From Homoserinimonas sp044769865 (lineage in GTDB: Bacteria > Actinomycetota > Actinomycetes > Actinomycetales > Microbacteriaceae): a stretch of 64,000 nucleotides of DNA. The DNA lies in assembly GCF_044769865.1 (NCBI RefSeq), contig NZ_JBIZWA010000002.1, positions 659,733 through 723,732 on the forward strand, written 5' to 3'. Shown here in pieces: positions 45,787-55,533 of the stretch. The notes under the pieces are model-generated. The model ran no database searches. It was not told the origin of the DNA and saw only the letters and a program-made list of their open reading frames with translations. Numbering within the stretch: the first letter of the stretch is position 1; each line of letters starts with the position of its first letter. A program made the translations under genes and the position numbers.

Positions 45787-46866
45787 TCAGCCGAGCAGTT
45801 CGGCGGCGAGCAGCCGGAGGGCGTCGACGCGGGCGGGCGTGGCATTCGCGGCATCCGCGTCGCTGGCCGAGAGGCCGGGCACGAGCATGACCTCGTCGAC
45901 CCCGTAGCGTCGCGCGAGTTCGCGGATGCGGCGAGCGGCCGCCACAGGCTCGTCGATGACCCAGCGCTCGAGCATGGCGTCGACGGTCTGCTGCTGCGCG
46001 GGCGTCAACTCAGCGCGCGCCGCCTCCTCGATCGTCGCGAGGGGCCCGAGCGGTGCGCCCGTGCGCAGGCGCGCCATCTGCTGCAGGTTGGGCAGCGCGG
46101 CGGCCATCGCCTCCTGCGCGGTCGACGCGACCGAGACGTTGAGTGTGAGGAAGGTGCGGGGCGAGTCACCCTCGGCGGCGGGCGTGAAACCACTGCGATA
46201 GAGCTCCAGGATGCGCTCGGTCCCCTCCCCTGAGAAGTGGTGGGCGAAGACGTAGGGCAGCCCCAGCTTGGCGGCGAGCCGCGCGGAGTAATCACTCGAG
46301 CCGAGGAGCCAGGTCTGCGGCACAGCGGACGCCTTCGGCGTGGCGCTCAAGGCATAGCTGCGGCCGTTCGGCAGCTGCAGCATCGCACCCTCGGTATCGA
46401 GCAGCGTTGCGATGTCCTGCACGTTCTGCTCGAAGGCGTTCACGTCGCTCGTCGTGCCACTCGAGCGCAAGAACGAGGTGATGACGGGGTCGCTGCCGGG
46501 CGCCCGGCCGAGCCCCAGGTCGACGCGTCCGGGAAACGCCGCCTCCAGGATCGCGAACTGCTCTGCCACGACGAGCGGCGAATGGTTCGGCAGCATGACC
46601 CCGCCGGAGCCCACACGGATGCGCGAGGTGTTCGCGCCGATGATGCCGATCAACACGGCCGGGTTCGTCGAGGCGACCGCAGGCATGTTGTGGTGCTCCG
46701 CGACCCAGAACCGCTCGAAACCCAGTTCATCAGCGACCTTGGCCAGCTCGATCGTGGCGGCCACGGCATCCGCTGTCGTCTGGTTGCTTCGCACCGGAAT
46801 CAGGTCAAGCACCGAGAGGCGAAGCGGATGCGGCTGGGCAGGGTCAATCGCAGAAGAAGTCATCAT
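45787..46866 (-). CDS. LLM-class flavin-dependent oxidoreductase (MsnO8 family)
   Basis: A 359-residue luciferase-like TIM-barrel enzyme: LRLSVLDLIPVRSNQTTADA opening, RFWVAEHHNMPAVASTNPAV, RIRVGSGGVMLPNHSPLVVA and PGRVDLGLGRAPGSDP, all typical of the MsnO8/LLM subfamily that uses F420 or FMNH2. Of the possible starts (TTG 46875, ATG 46866, ATG 46863) I chose ATG 46866; none has an ideally placed Shine-Dalgarno. Substrate unknown. Confidence 0.85.
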   Translation of the reverse strand: MMTSSAIDPAQPHPLRLSVLDLIPVRSNQTTADAVAATIELAKVADELGFERFWVAEHHNMPAVASTNPAVLIGIIGANTSRIRVGSGGVMLPNHSPLVVAEQFAILEAAFPGRVDLGLGRAPGSDPVITSFLRSSGTTSDVNAFEQNVQDIATLLDTEGAMLQLPNGRSYALSATPKASAVPQTWLLGSSDYSARLAAKLGLPYVFAHHFSGEGTERILELYRSGFTPAAEGDSPRTFLTLNVSVASTAQEAMAAALPNLQQMARLRTGAPLGPLATIEEAARAELTPAQQQTVDAMLERWVIDEPVAAARRIRELARRYGVDEVMLVPGLSASDADAANATPARVDALRLLAAELLG

Positions 46867-46908
46867 GGGCTGCAACGGCCTGCTCCCGGCGGCTATTCCC
46901 CCGGGCGG

Positions 46909-47970
46909 TTACGCCCCCACGATGCCCTTCGCCGCGACGGCAAGTTGCGCCAGCAGGCGGCGCGAGACATCCGCGTTCTGCATCTGGTTGATCGTGCCCG
47001 AGATGAAGAGTCCCGCGCCGGGCGCGAAGTAGAGCACGGCACCGGTGGAACTCGGATGCCCGACGAACTCACGCGGCCCGCCTCGAGTTGCGAGGGCCGA
47101 GACACGGCTACGCATGATGCCCACGCCCGCGTGGCTGGGAAAGGTCAGTCGCCGCCAGTCCCCCGTCATCTCGCCCACGAACTGCCGGTCGAAGAGCGCA
47201 CCGTCGAGCAGCGCGCGCAGGAACACGATGCCGTCCTCCGCAGTCGAGACGATGCCGCCCTGCGCCCGCACCGAGGCCATCGTGAGCGGCAGCCGCACCG
47301 TGCGACGGCCGTGCAGCACGGGCGAGACGCCGTCATAGCGGTCGACATCACCGACGGAGAACGACCACGTGCCCGCGAGCCCGAGCGGCCCGATGATGCG
47401 CTCGGCGACGGCCGCCTCCCAGGGCACGCTCGTCGCCTGCTCAATGATGCGCCCGAGAATCGCGTAGTTGGTGTGCGAGAAGTGGGCTCGGCGCGACGTG
47501 CCGGGAGGGAACGCCGGTCGCATGGTGCGCGTCACGCCCAGCGCCTGGTCGAAGGTCCACCCGCGGTCGCGCTCGAGCGCGTCCCCGAAGACCGAGCCAC
47601 CGTCGTCGCGGGGCTGCATGAGGTAGTTCGGCAGGCCGGAGGTGTGCGAGAGCAGGTGCCGCACCGTGATCTGCTCCGAGTAGTCCGTCTCGCGGTAGAC
47701 GTGGATGCCAGAGACCAGGTCGGGGTCGAGGAAGGTCGTGACGGGGTCGTCGAGCCCCAGCACTCCCTCCTGGCGCAGCTGCATGATGATGGCCGCCGTG
47801 TAGAGCTTCGTGATCGACCCGATGAAGTACGGTCGTGCGGGCGACTCGCTCTCATAGAGCATCGACCACCCGTTGCTGGGCGTCGCGAGCGCGAATGAGA
47901 CGGCACCCACGTCGGCGCGCGCCGCAAAGCGGTCGAGCACCGAGCGAATTCGGGTTTCGTCGACGGTCAC
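46909..47970 (-). CDS. Serine hydrolase of the beta-lactamase/class C family
   Basis: A 353-residue protein with SITKLY as SxxK (catalytic Ser and Lys), SHTNYAILG giving the Tyr-x-Asn-like motif, and HPSSTGAVLYF as the third, HxG-like, element near the C-terminus. Such proteins act as esterases, D-amino-peptidases or beta-lactamases. No signal peptide appears at the GTG 47970 start. Further upstream frame belongs to der. Function within the family is unknown. Confidence 0.8.
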   Translation of the reverse strand: MTVDETRIRSVLDRFAARADVGAVSFALATPSNGWSMLYESESPARPYFIGSITKLYTAAIIMQLRQEGVLGLDDPVTTFLDPDLVSGIHVYRETDYSEQITVRHLLSHTSGLPNYLMQPRDDGGSVFGDALERDRGWTFDQALGVTRTMRPAFPPGTSRRAHFSHTNYAILGRIIEQATSVPWEAAVAERIIGPLGLAGTWSFSVGDVDRYDGVSPVLHGRRTVRLPLTMASVRAQGGIVSTAEDGIVFLRALLDGALFDRQFVGEMTGDWRRLTFPSHAGVGIMRSRVSALATRGGPREFVGHPSSTGAVLYFAPGAGLFISGTINQMQNADVSRRLLAQLAVAAKGIVGA

Positions 47971-48029
47971 GAGCGCGAGTCTAGGGTCGACGAGGAATCG
48001 CCGACCAACCCCCAATCCGGGGAGGAAGC

Positions 48030-49535
48030 CTAGCGCTTGCGCTTCTCCCGCACCCGCATATTCACGTTGATGGGCGTGCCCTCGAAGCCGAAGATCTCCC
48101 GCAGTCGTCGCTGGATGAAGCGGCGGTACTGGGGGTCGAGGAACCCGGTCGTGAAGAGCACGAACGTCGGCGGCCGGCTCGACGCCTGCGTGCCGAACAG
48201 GATGCGCGGCTGCTTGCCACCACGAACCGGATGCGGGTGCTCGGCCGTCAGGTCGGCGAGCAGCGCATTGAACTTGCCGGTCGGGATGCGCGTGTCCCAC
48301 GACTCGAGCGCGGTCTCGAGGGCGGGCACGAGCTTCTCGAGGTGGCGTCCCGTCTTGGCGGAGATGTTGACGCGGGGCGCCCACGAGACGTGCGAGAGGT
48401 CCTGTTCGATCTCACGCTCGAGGTAGATACGGCGCTCGTCGTCGAGCAGGTCCCACTTGTTGTAGGCAAGCACGAGGGCACGACCCGACTCGAGCACGAG
48501 GTCGATGATCTTGAGATCCTGCACGCTGATCGGCTCGGTCACGTCGAGCACGACGACGGCGACCTCGGCCTTCTCAAGCGCGGCGCTCGTGCGCAGCGAG
48601 GCGTAGAAGTCGGCGCCCTGTGAGAGGTTCACACGGCGACGGATGCCGGCGGTGTCGACGAAGCGCCACACCTTGCCCGCGATCTCCACCTGCTCGTCGA
48701 CCGGGTCGCGCGTGGTGCCAGCGAGGTCGTTGACGACGACGCGCTCCTCGCCCGCGGCCTTGTTGAGCAGGCTCGACTTGCCCACGTTGGGTCGACCGAG
48801 GATCGCGACGCGACGGGGTCCGCCGACCTCCTCCTTCGCGACGGCCGAGATCTCGGGCAGCACCGTGAGCGCGTGGTCGAGCAGGTCGGCGACGCCGCGG
48901 CCGTGCAGCGCCGAGACCGGCCACGGCTGTCCGAGGCCAAGGCTCCAGAGTTCGGCCGCGTTCGGCTCCTGCCGCACATCGTCGACCTTGTTCGCGACGA
49001 GGATGACGGGGCGCTTCGCCTGGCGGAGCATCCGCACGACGTGTTCGTCGGTCGCGGTCGCGCCGACGTTGGCGTCGACGACGAAGAGCACAGCGTCGGC
49101 CAGGTCGACGGCGACCTCGGCCTGGGCGGCGACGGATGCGTCGATACCGCGGGCGTCCGGCTCCCACCCGCCCGTGTCGACGAGGGTGAAGCGACGCTCG
49201 TTCCACTCGGCCTTGTAGGTCACGCGGTCGCGGGTGACACCGGGGGTGTCTTCAACGACGGCCTCGCGACGGCCGAGGATGCGGTTGATGAGGGCGGACT
49301 TGCCGACGTTCGGCCGACCGACGACCGCGAGCACGGGCAGGGCCGGGAGGTACACGACCTCGTCGGCGTCGTCACCCGTCGCCTCAAGGAGATCGATGTC
49401 CTCCTCGTCGAGCTCGTAGTCCGCGAGCCCAGCGCGCAGCGCGTTCGCCCGAATGGCCGCTTCGTCCTCGGAGAGCGCCGCCATGCGTTCGGCGAGTTGC
49501 TCGTCGAGCTCTGGGAAGTCGTCGTGGTCAGCCAT
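48030..49535 (-). CDS. der: Ribosome-biogenesis GTPase Der (EngA)
   Basis: A 501-residue double GTPase: first G1 GRPNVGKSALINR, second GRPNVGKSSLLNK, each with DTGGW or DTAGI (G3) and NKVD or NKWD (G4), followed by the KH-like C-domain (RRFIQRRLREIFGFEGTPI) and a basic tail REKRKR. Der acts in maturation of the 50S subunit. An acidic N-terminal extension of about 60 residues is common in actinobacteria. Start ATG 49535; downstream of cmk by 32 bases. Confidence 0.95.
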   Translation of the reverse strand: MADHDDFPELDEQLAERMAALSEDEAAIRANALRAGLADYELDEEDIDLLEATGDDADEVVYLPALPVLAVVGRPNVGKSALINRILGRREAVVEDTPGVTRDRVTYKAEWNERRFTLVDTGGWEPDARGIDASVAAQAEVAVDLADAVLFVVDANVGATATDEHVVRMLRQAKRPVILVANKVDDVRQEPNAAELWSLGLGQPWPVSALHGRGVADLLDHALTVLPEISAVAKEEVGGPRRVAILGRPNVGKSSLLNKAAGEERVVVNDLAGTTRDPVDEQVEIAGKVWRFVDTAGIRRRVNLSQGADFYASLRTSAALEKAEVAVVVLDVTEPISVQDLKIIDLVLESGRALVLAYNKWDLLDDERRIYLEREIEQDLSHVSWAPRVNISAKTGRHLEKLVPALETALESWDTRIPTGKFNALLADLTAEHPHPVRGGKQPRILFGTQASSRPPTFVLFTTGFLDPQYRRFIQRRLREIFGFEGTPINVNMRVREKRKR

Positions 49536-49567
49536 TGGTGTCCTTCAGTCCTGGCACGGCGACGGCA

Positions 49568-50236
49568 TCAGCCGACGCGATCGTGCACGAGATCGACCAC
49601 CGCCTGGATGGTCTGGTCAAAGTCGAGATTGGTGGAGTCGATCGCCGTGACGCCCTCCGCGGCGTTCATGAAGTCCACCACCCGGGAATCCTGCGCGTCA
49701 CGCGAAGTGAGATGCTTCGCGACCTCGGCAGCCGACTGCCCCGTGATTTCAGCGGAGCGCCTCGCCATTCTAGCTTCTTCGGATGCTGTGAGAAGAATGC
49801 GCACGGGCGCATCCGGGCACACCACGGTCGTGATGTCCCTGCCCTCCGTGATGACGCCCGGCTTGTCGCTCGAGTCGATCACGTGGCGGAACAGGTCGAC
49901 GAGGTAGGCCCGCACGGGAAGGATGCCTGCGACCGCGCTGACGACCGCCGAGATCCGCGGCTCGCGGATGGCCGCCTCGACATCGACTCCCCCGACGCGC
50001 ACGAAGTAGTCGTCGGGGTCGATGCCGATCGCGTAGTCGAAGTCGGCGAGCGCCGAGACGACCGCCTCCTGGTCGCTGGGGTCGATGCCCCGTTCGAGCA
50101 CGAACCAGGCGAGGGCGCGGTATGCGGCGCCCGTGTCCTGGTAGTCGAAGCCGAGGCGCCGGGCGGCGGCGCGGCTCACGCTCGACTTGCCGCTGCCTGC
50201 GGGCCCGTCGACCGCGACGATGATCTTCTCCTGCAT
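49568..50236 (-). CDS. cmk: Cytidylate kinase
   Basis: A 222-residue kinase with P-loop VDGPAGSGKSSVSR, substrate segment DTGAAYRALAW and ITEGRDITTVV. It converts CMP/dCMP to the diphosphate using ATP. ATG 50236 is chosen since AGGGAG lies 4-5 bases upstream; an ATG at 50248 is also possible. It lies between tyrA and der, as is usual in this phylum. Confidence 0.95.
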   Translation of the reverse strand: MQEKIIVAVDGPAGSGKSSVSRAAARRLGFDYQDTGAAYRALAWFVLERGIDPSDQEAVVSALADFDYAIGIDPDDYFVRVGGVDVEAAIREPRISAVVSAVAGILPVRAYLVDLFRHVIDSSDKPGVITEGRDITTVVCPDAPVRILLTASEEARMARRSAEITGQSAAEVAKHLTSRDAQDSRVVDFMNAAEGVTAIDSTNLDFDQTIQAVVDLVHDRVG

Positions 50237-50283
50237 GGTCTCCCTCATTGCGGCGTGCTGCTCTGCCGTGTGCTCCGACGCAC

Positions 50284-51381
50284 TCAACGGTACGTGCCCG
50301 CGATCTTCCAGCCGCGCTGCTCGAGCTCGGTCACGAGCCGCTCCTCCACCTCGGGGAGCACGGCGATCTCCGCGAGGCCGATCTGCGCGCCGGGCGAGTG
50401 CTCGAGGCGCAGGTCCTCCATGTTGACCCCGACCTCGCCGATCTCGGTGAGCAGCCGGGCGAGCTCGCCCGGGCGGTCGTCGACCTTGACCGTGATCTGC
50501 GCGAAGCGTCGATCCTGGCCGTGCTTGCCGGGGAGGCGCGCGACTCCCGCATTGCCCCCGGCCAAGATCTGGGCGAGCGAGCGACGGGCGCCAGACGCCT
50601 CCTGGTCGGAGAGGGAGTGAATGAGCACGTCGAGGTCGGTGCGCATGTCGCGGAGCACCTCGATGATGAACTTCGAGTTCGCCCCCATGATCTGCACCCA
50701 CAGTTCGGGCGCACTCGCGGCGATGCGCGTCGTGTCCCGCAGGCCCTGCCCGGCGAGGGAGAGCGACTTGTCCTCGGCGTCGACGAGGCGTCGGGCCAGG
50801 AGCGTCGACACCGCCTGGGGCACGTGCGAGATGAGCGCGACGGCACGGTCGTGGTCCTCCGCGCTCATCGCGACGGGCACGGCGCCGAGGTCGAGGGCGA
50901 GCTGCTCGATGACCGAGATCTGTACTGGCGGAATTCCGGCGTGGGCCGCGATGACCCACGGGCGCCCGATGAAGAGGTCGGCGCGCGCCGAGATGGCACC
51001 GCCGCGCTCACGGCCGGCCATGGGGTGCGAACCGATGTAGCGCGAAAGGTCGGCGCCGACGAGGCTCAGCTCGGCGAGGGGCGCCATCTTGACGCTCGCG
51101 ACATCCGTCACGAGGGCATTCGGATGCGCCTGCAGCTCCTGCGCCACGACTTCGGCCACGAGGTCCGGCGGCACGGCGACGACGACGAGCGCGGGTGAGT
51201 CCGAGGATTCGGCACGGCGTCCAGCCCCGTAGTCGACAGCAAGGCTCAGGCTGGTGGGCGAGGCATCGTGCAGGATGACCTCGACGCCCTTCTCCCGCAG
51301 CCCGAGGCCGACGCTCGCGCCGAGGAGTCCTGCGCCGACGACCCTAACGGGACCCTTCGTCCTTGCAATCGAGCCGTTCAC
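50284..51381 (-). CDS. tyrA: Prephenate dehydrogenase with C-terminal ACT-type domain
   Basis: A 365-residue protein with Rossmann motif VVGAGLLGASVGLGL, substrate segment SHPMAGRERGG and HVPQAVSTLLARRL, then an ACT-like regulatory domain (DRPGELARLLTEIGEVGVNM). Catalyses NAD-dependent oxidative decarboxylation of prephenate toward tyrosine; the ACT domain probably senses the amino acid. GTG start overlaps the rluB stop by 4 bases (GTGA). Confidence 0.9.
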   Translation of the reverse strand: MNGSIARTKGPVRVVGAGLLGASVGLGLREKGVEVILHDASPTSLSLAVDYGAGRRAESSDSPALVVVAVPPDLVAEVVAQELQAHPNALVTDVASVKMAPLAELSLVGADLSRYIGSHPMAGRERGGAISARADLFIGRPWVIAAHAGIPPVQISVIEQLALDLGAVPVAMSAEDHDRAVALISHVPQAVSTLLARRLVDAEDKSLSLAGQGLRDTTRIAASAPELWVQIMGANSKFIIEVLRDMRTDLDVLIHSLSDQEASGARRSLAQILAGGNAGVARLPGKHGQDRRFAQITVKVDDRPGELARLLTEIGEVGVNMEDLRLEHSPGAQIGLAEIAVLPEVEERLVTELEQRGWKIAGTYR

Positions 51382-52145
51382 CGGGTGGATCCGTTCTCTC
51401 GCGCGATCGTCAACAGCTTGCCGACCTCCTCCTTTGTCAGGTCGCGTAGCTGTCCCGCCTTCAGCGTGCCGAGGTGCAGCGGACCGAACTGGCGGCGCAC
51501 CAGGTCGATGACGGGATGCCCGACCTCATCGAGCATCCGTCGCACGATGCGGTTGCGGCCCGAGTGCAGCGTGATCTCGACCATCGACGCATCGGCGTTG
51601 CTGCCACTCGTGAGGAGTCGAGCCTTGTCGGCGGCAATGAAGCCGTCCTCCAGTTCGAAGCCGGTCGTGAGCTTTGCGATGGTCTGCGCAGTGACCTTGC
51701 CGCGCACCTTGGCGATGTAGGTCTTCATGACCCCGAACGACGGATGCGCGAGCACGTGCGCCATCTCGCCATCGTTCGTGAGGATCAGCAGCCCGGAGGT
51801 CTGCGCGTCGAGGCGGCCGACGTTGAAGAGCCGTTCCTCGTACTGCGAGACGAAGCGACCGAGGTCGGGACGCCCGCGCTCGTCCTGCAACGAGCTGACG
51901 ATGCCGACCGGCTTGTTAAGCATGACGTAGCGCCGCGAGGTGTCGAGCTGGATTGCGACGCCATCGACCGACACCTGATCCTCGGGCATGACTCGACGGC
52001 CGAGTTCGGTCACGACTTCGCCGTTGACCTCGACACGACCGGCGGCGATGAGATTCTCTGAGACGCGGCGTGAGGCAACGCCCGCGGCGGCCATGAGCTT
52101 CTGCAGCCGCACGCCCTCGGGCTGTTCCGAATCAGCGAAGGTCAT
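51378..52145 (-). CDS. 23S rRNA pseudouridine synthase, RluB/RsuA family
   Basis: A 255-residue protein with N-terminal S4 domain (RLQKLMAAAGVASRRVSENL) and the catalytic GRLDAQTSGLLILT (Asp nucleophile), plus SGRNRIVRRMLDEVGHPV. Modifies uridine in rRNA. Start ATG 52145 lies inside the scpB C-terminus (14-base overlap). Confidence 0.9.
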   Translation of the reverse strand: MTFADSEQPEGVRLQKLMAAAGVASRRVSENLIAAGRVEVNGEVVTELGRRVMPEDQVSVDGVAIQLDTSRRYVMLNKPVGIVSSLQDERGRPDLGRFVSQYEERLFNVGRLDAQTSGLLILTNDGEMAHVLAHPSFGVMKTYIAKVRGKVTAQTIAKLTTGFELEDGFIAADKARLLTSGSNADASMVEITLHSGRNRIVRRMLDEVGHPVIDLVRRQFGPLHLGTLKAGQLRDLTKEEVGKLLTIARENGSTR

Positions 52146-52752
52146 CGAACCCCTCCGATCCGTCAGCGAGCAGGGGTGAGATTGGCGGCAACTCGTCGAG
52201 GGAGTTGATGCCGAGCTGCACCAGCAGCAGGTCGGTCGTGCCGTAGTGAATCGCGCCCGTCTCGGCATCCGTGAACGCCTCGGTGATGAGCCCGCGGCCA
52301 AGCAGCGTGCGCACGACAGAATCGACGTTGACGGCGCGGATCGATGCGATCGCGCCGCGCGTGATCGGCTGCTTGTAGGCGATCACGGCGAGCGTCTCGA
52401 GAGCCGCCTGCGACAGCCGGCTCGGGTTCTGGGTCAGCACGAAGTCCTTGACGATCGCGTCGTGCTCCTCGCGCACGTAGATGCGCCATCCGCCGCCGAC
52501 CTCGCGCAGCTCGAAGCCGCGACGTGGTGACGCCGCCTCGCCGTCGTAGTCCGCGACGAGCGCGTCGATCGCTGCGCGCACCGCCTTGACGGGTGCCCCG
52601 AGCGCCGTCGCGAGCGTCACGACGCCCTGCGGCTCATCGACGACCATGAGGATCGCCTCAAGTCGAGCGCGAAGTTCCTCGGCCGATGGGGGCGCAGGAG
52701 CCGCGACATCCGCTTCGGCCTCGATCGTCGCGGTGCTCTCATCAGTTGCCAT
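52132..52752 (-). CDS. scpB: Segregation and condensation protein B
   Basis: A 206-residue protein with the paired winged-helix core RLSQAALETLAVIAYKQPIT and RGAIASIRAVNVDSVVRTLL, then LGRGLITEAF; these match ScpB. With ScpA and SMC it forms the bacterial condensin that shapes and separates chromosomes. An Ala/Glu-rich N-terminus is a phylum feature. Its ATG overlaps the end of scpA by 11 bases. Confidence 0.95.
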   Translation of the reverse strand: MATDESTATIEAEADVAAPAPPSAEELRARLEAILMVVDEPQGVVTLATALGAPVKAVRAAIDALVADYDGEAASPRRGFELREVGGGWRIYVREEHDAIVKDFVLTQNPSRLSQAALETLAVIAYKQPITRGAIASIRAVNVDSVVRTLLGRGLITEAFTDAETGAIHYGTTDLLLVQLGINSLDELPPISPLLADGSEGFDDLR

Positions 52753-53566
52753 AGTCAGCCCCCAGGTTGGCGAGGTTCTCGTCGGACCAGTGTTCCGCTG
52801 TCCACTGCACGGTCAGTTCGCCGAGCGGCTCGATCTGCTCGAAGGAGATCGCGGCGCCGCGGTAGAGCTCGAGCACGGCGAGGAAGCGCGCGATGATGAC
52901 GCCCTTCTGCTCCGCCCCCGCGATGAGCTGGCGGAACGTCATGGGCTCGCCGCGGCGCAGCAGCGCGACAACCGTCGCAGCCTGCTCCCGGATGCTCACG
53001 AGCGGCGCGTGCAGGTGGTCGAGCCCCACGGTCGGCAGTTCCTTGGGCGCGAGCGCGACGGCCGCGAGCGCCGCGAATTCCTCGGGCGAGAGCGTCCACA
53101 CGAGCTCGGGCGTCGAGGCGCGGAACTTCTCCTCCAGTCGCACCGAACGCACCGTGCGGCTCGACTCGGCCGTGAGCCGCTCGTCGAACCACGCCGAAGC
53201 CTCCTTGAAGGCCCGGTACTGCAGTAGGCGGGCGAAGAGCAGGTCGCGGGCCTCGAGCAGCGCGACATCCTCCGCGTCGACGAGCTCGCCCTGCGGCAGC
53301 AGCCCGGCCACCTTGAGGTCGAGCAGTGTCGCGGCCACCACGAGGAACTCGCTCGCCTCGTTGAGCTCGTCATGCGTGTCGAGGGTGCGTAAGTAGGCGA
53401 TGAACTCGGATGTCACGAGGCTCAGCGAGACCTCGGTGATGTCGAGCTCGTGCTTGCCGATCAGTGTCAGCAGCAGGTCGAAGGGCCCGTCGAAGTCGCC
53501 CACCGTGACGGTGAAGCCGGCGGAGCCGGCAGCGCCCGCGGCATCCGCCCCCTCAGTCACCGTCAC
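52742..53566 (-). CDS. scpA: Segregation and condensation protein A
   Basis: A 274-residue kleisin: FDGPFDLLLTLIGKHELDIT at the N-terminus (SMC-binding helix), SEFLVVAATLLDLKVAGLLP, and a C-terminal winged helix (FLAVLELYRGAAISFEQIEP). Works with ScpB and SMC. The GTG at 53566 lies 4 bases after the parA stop. Confidence 0.95.
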   Translation of the reverse strand: MTVTEGADAAGAAGSAGFTVTVGDFDGPFDLLLTLIGKHELDITEVSLSLVTSEFIAYLRTLDTHDELNEASEFLVVAATLLDLKVAGLLPQGELVDAEDVALLEARDLLFARLLQYRAFKEASAWFDERLTAESSRTVRSVRLEEKFRASTPELVWTLSPEEFAALAAVALAPKELPTVGLDHLHAPLVSIREQAATVVALLRRGEPMTFRQLIAGAEQKGVIIARFLAVLELYRGAAISFEQIEPLGELTVQWTAEHWSDENLANLGADYGN

Positions 53567-53570
53567 GACG

Positions 53571-54470
53571 TCAAGCGACCGCACCGCGGAATACGAGCTC
53601 TCTCGCGAGCTGCCGGTAGGCCTCGGCGGCCGCGTGTTCGGGGGCGAACTGGGTGATGGGCGCCGCGGCGACGGATGCGTCGGGGAACTTGATCGTGCGG
53701 CCGATAACGGTCTCGAACACCTTGTCGCCGAAGGTCTCGACGACCCGCTCGAGCACCTCACGGGAGTGCAGCGTGCGCGAGTCGTACATCGTGGCGAGGA
53801 TGCCGTCGAGCTGGATGGCGGGGTTGAGCCGGTCCTTGACCTTCTCGATCGTCTCGATGAGCAGCGCGACGCCGCGGAGGGCGAAGAACTCGCACTCGAG
53901 GGGAATGAGCACGCCATGGCTCGCCGTGAGGGCGTTGACGGTCAGCAAGCCGAGCGAGGGCTGGCAGTCGATCAGGATGACGTCGTACTCGTCCTTGACC
54001 TTGCGGAGCACCCCGGCGAGGATCTGCTCGCGCGCGACCTCATTGACGAGGTGCACCTCGGCCGCCGAGAGGTCGATGTTGGCCGGGATCACGTCGAGGC
54101 CCGGTGTCGCCGTCTGCTGGATCGCCTCGTGGGGGTCCTTCAGCGTGCCGAGCAGGAGGTCATAGATGTTGGGCACATCGTGCGTCTGCACACCGAGCCC
54201 GGCCGAAAGCGCACCCTGGGGGTCGAAGTCGACGGCCAGCACCCGGCGGCCATAGTCGGCGAGCGCCGCCCCGACGCTGATGGTCGTCGTGGTCTTGCCG
54301 ACGCCGCCCTTCTGGTTACAGAGGGCGATGATGCGGGCAGGGCCGTGCGAGCCCAGCGGTTCCGGCGCTGGGAAGCCGCGCGCTGGCCGGCCGGTGGGCC
54401 CCAGCTTGGGCGACACTGCCTGCACGTCGACCCCGTCGAGTTCCGCCGACATGTCCCGTGATCTCGCCAT
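53571..54470 (-). CDS. ParA/Soj-type chromosome partitioning ATPase
   Basis: A 299-residue P-loop ATPase: CNQKGGVGKTTTTIS deviant Walker A (signature Lys), DYDVILID-type Walker B (YDVILIDCQPSLGLLTVNAL, split), and TASHGVLIPLECEFFALRG. Located in the scpAB cluster, it assists segregation. Of several in-frame ATGs I chose 54470, 8 bases after GTGAGG; 54479 and 54452 remain possible. Confidence 0.9.
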   Translation of the reverse strand: MARSRDMSAELDGVDVQAVSPKLGPTGRPARGFPAPEPLGSHGPARIIALCNQKGGVGKTTTTISVGAALADYGRRVLAVDFDPQGALSAGLGVQTHDVPNIYDLLLGTLKDPHEAIQQTATPGLDVIPANIDLSAAEVHLVNEVAREQILAGVLRKVKDEYDVILIDCQPSLGLLTVNALTASHGVLIPLECEFFALRGVALLIETIEKVKDRLNPAIQLDGILATMYDSRTLHSREVLERVVETFGDKVFETVIGRTIKFPDASVAAAPITQFAPEHAAAEAYRQLARELVFRGAVA

Positions 54471-54617
54471 CCGCTTCATCCTCACAGTGAGCGCACGCCC
54501 GATTGGATGCTCGGGCTGCAAGCCCCGATTCTATCGAGGAGGTCGCCCGCAGCCCGGACGCAACGCGTGGGGTGCCGTCAGGTCACCTCGACCCGTGCTT
54601 GAAGGTTGGCGCGCCCG

Positions 54618-55529
54618 TCACCGCGCGCGCGGGTGCGCCGTCGTGTACATGTCGCGGAGCGTGTCCGCCGTCACGAGCGTGTAGAGCTGCGTCGTCGCGA
54701 CCGAAGAATGGCCGAGCAACTCCTGCACAACCCGCACATCCGCCCCGCCCTCGAGCAGGTGCGTCGCGAAGGAGTGCCGCAGGGTGTGCGGGGAGACCTC
54801 GCCCTCGATGCCGGCCTGCTCGGCCCGCGCCCGGATGATCAGCCACGCGTTCTGCCGCGAGACCCGAGCCCCTCGCACGCCGAGAAAGAGCGCGGGTGTC
54901 GACTTGCCCTTCGCCGACATTCCGGGGCGTGCCCGCACGAGGTAGGCGTCGATCGCCCGCCGCGCATAGGAGCCGAGGGGAACGATGCGCTGCTTGCCGC
55001 CCTTGCCAAGCAACCGCACGAGGTCGCCTTCCCCCATGACATCGTCGACGTTGAGTCCGACCGCCTCCGAGACGCGGGCACCCGTCGCATAGAGCAGTTC
55101 GAGGAGGGCGCGATCGCGCAGCGCAACGGGGTCGTCCCCGGATGCCGCCGCCAGGATCGCCTCCACCTGGTCGAGCCCGATCGCCTTCGGCAGCCGCAAC
55201 GCGAGCTTCGGCGGCTTATGTTCGGCCGCGGCATCCGCCACCGCGTAGCCCTCGTCGAGACAGAACCGGTGGAACCCGCGCACCGACGACAGCACCCGCG
55301 CCACCGATGAGGCGCTCTTGCCCTCCCCCGCGGCAAGCTCCTGCGTGAACGCCGCGACATCCGTGCCAGTCACCGCGTCGGCCGAGCGGATGCCGCGTGC
55401 CTCAAGAAACTCGAGATATCGCCCCAAATCGCGCCCATACGCCGCGAGCGTGTTCGCCGCGCGCCCGCGCTCGATGCCGAGGTGCCGCAGGTACCGGTCG
55501 ACGAGCACCGGCAGGGCCTCGCCCGTCAC
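54618..55529 (-). CDS. xerD: Site-specific tyrosine recombinase XerD
   Basis: A 303-residue recombinase with all catalytic residues: Arg in GARVSEAVGLNVDD, Lys in GKGGKQRIVPLG, HTLRHSFATHLL (His, Arg), GHSSVATTQLYTLV (His and nucleophile Tyr). Resolves chromosome dimers at dif with XerC. It contrasts with the degenerate recombinase-like genes in the island. GTG start at 55529; 4 bases before the NUDIX stop. Confidence 0.95.
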   Translation of the reverse strand: MTGEALPVLVDRYLRHLGIERGRAANTLAAYGRDLGRYLEFLEARGIRSADAVTGTDVAAFTQELAAGEGKSASSVARVLSSVRGFHRFCLDEGYAVADAAAEHKPPKLALRLPKAIGLDQVEAILAAASGDDPVALRDRALLELLYATGARVSEAVGLNVDDVMGEGDLVRLLGKGGKQRIVPLGSYARRAIDAYLVRARPGMSAKGKSTPALFLGVRGARVSRQNAWLIIRARAEQAGIEGEVSPHTLRHSFATHLLEGGADVRVVQELLGHSSVATTQLYTLVTADTLRDMYTTAHPRAR

Positions 55530-55533
55530 GGCG

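Noticed and set aside
46237..47898. 553-residue plus-strand frame
   Set aside because: Shadow of the LLM oxidoreductase and serine hydrolase genes.
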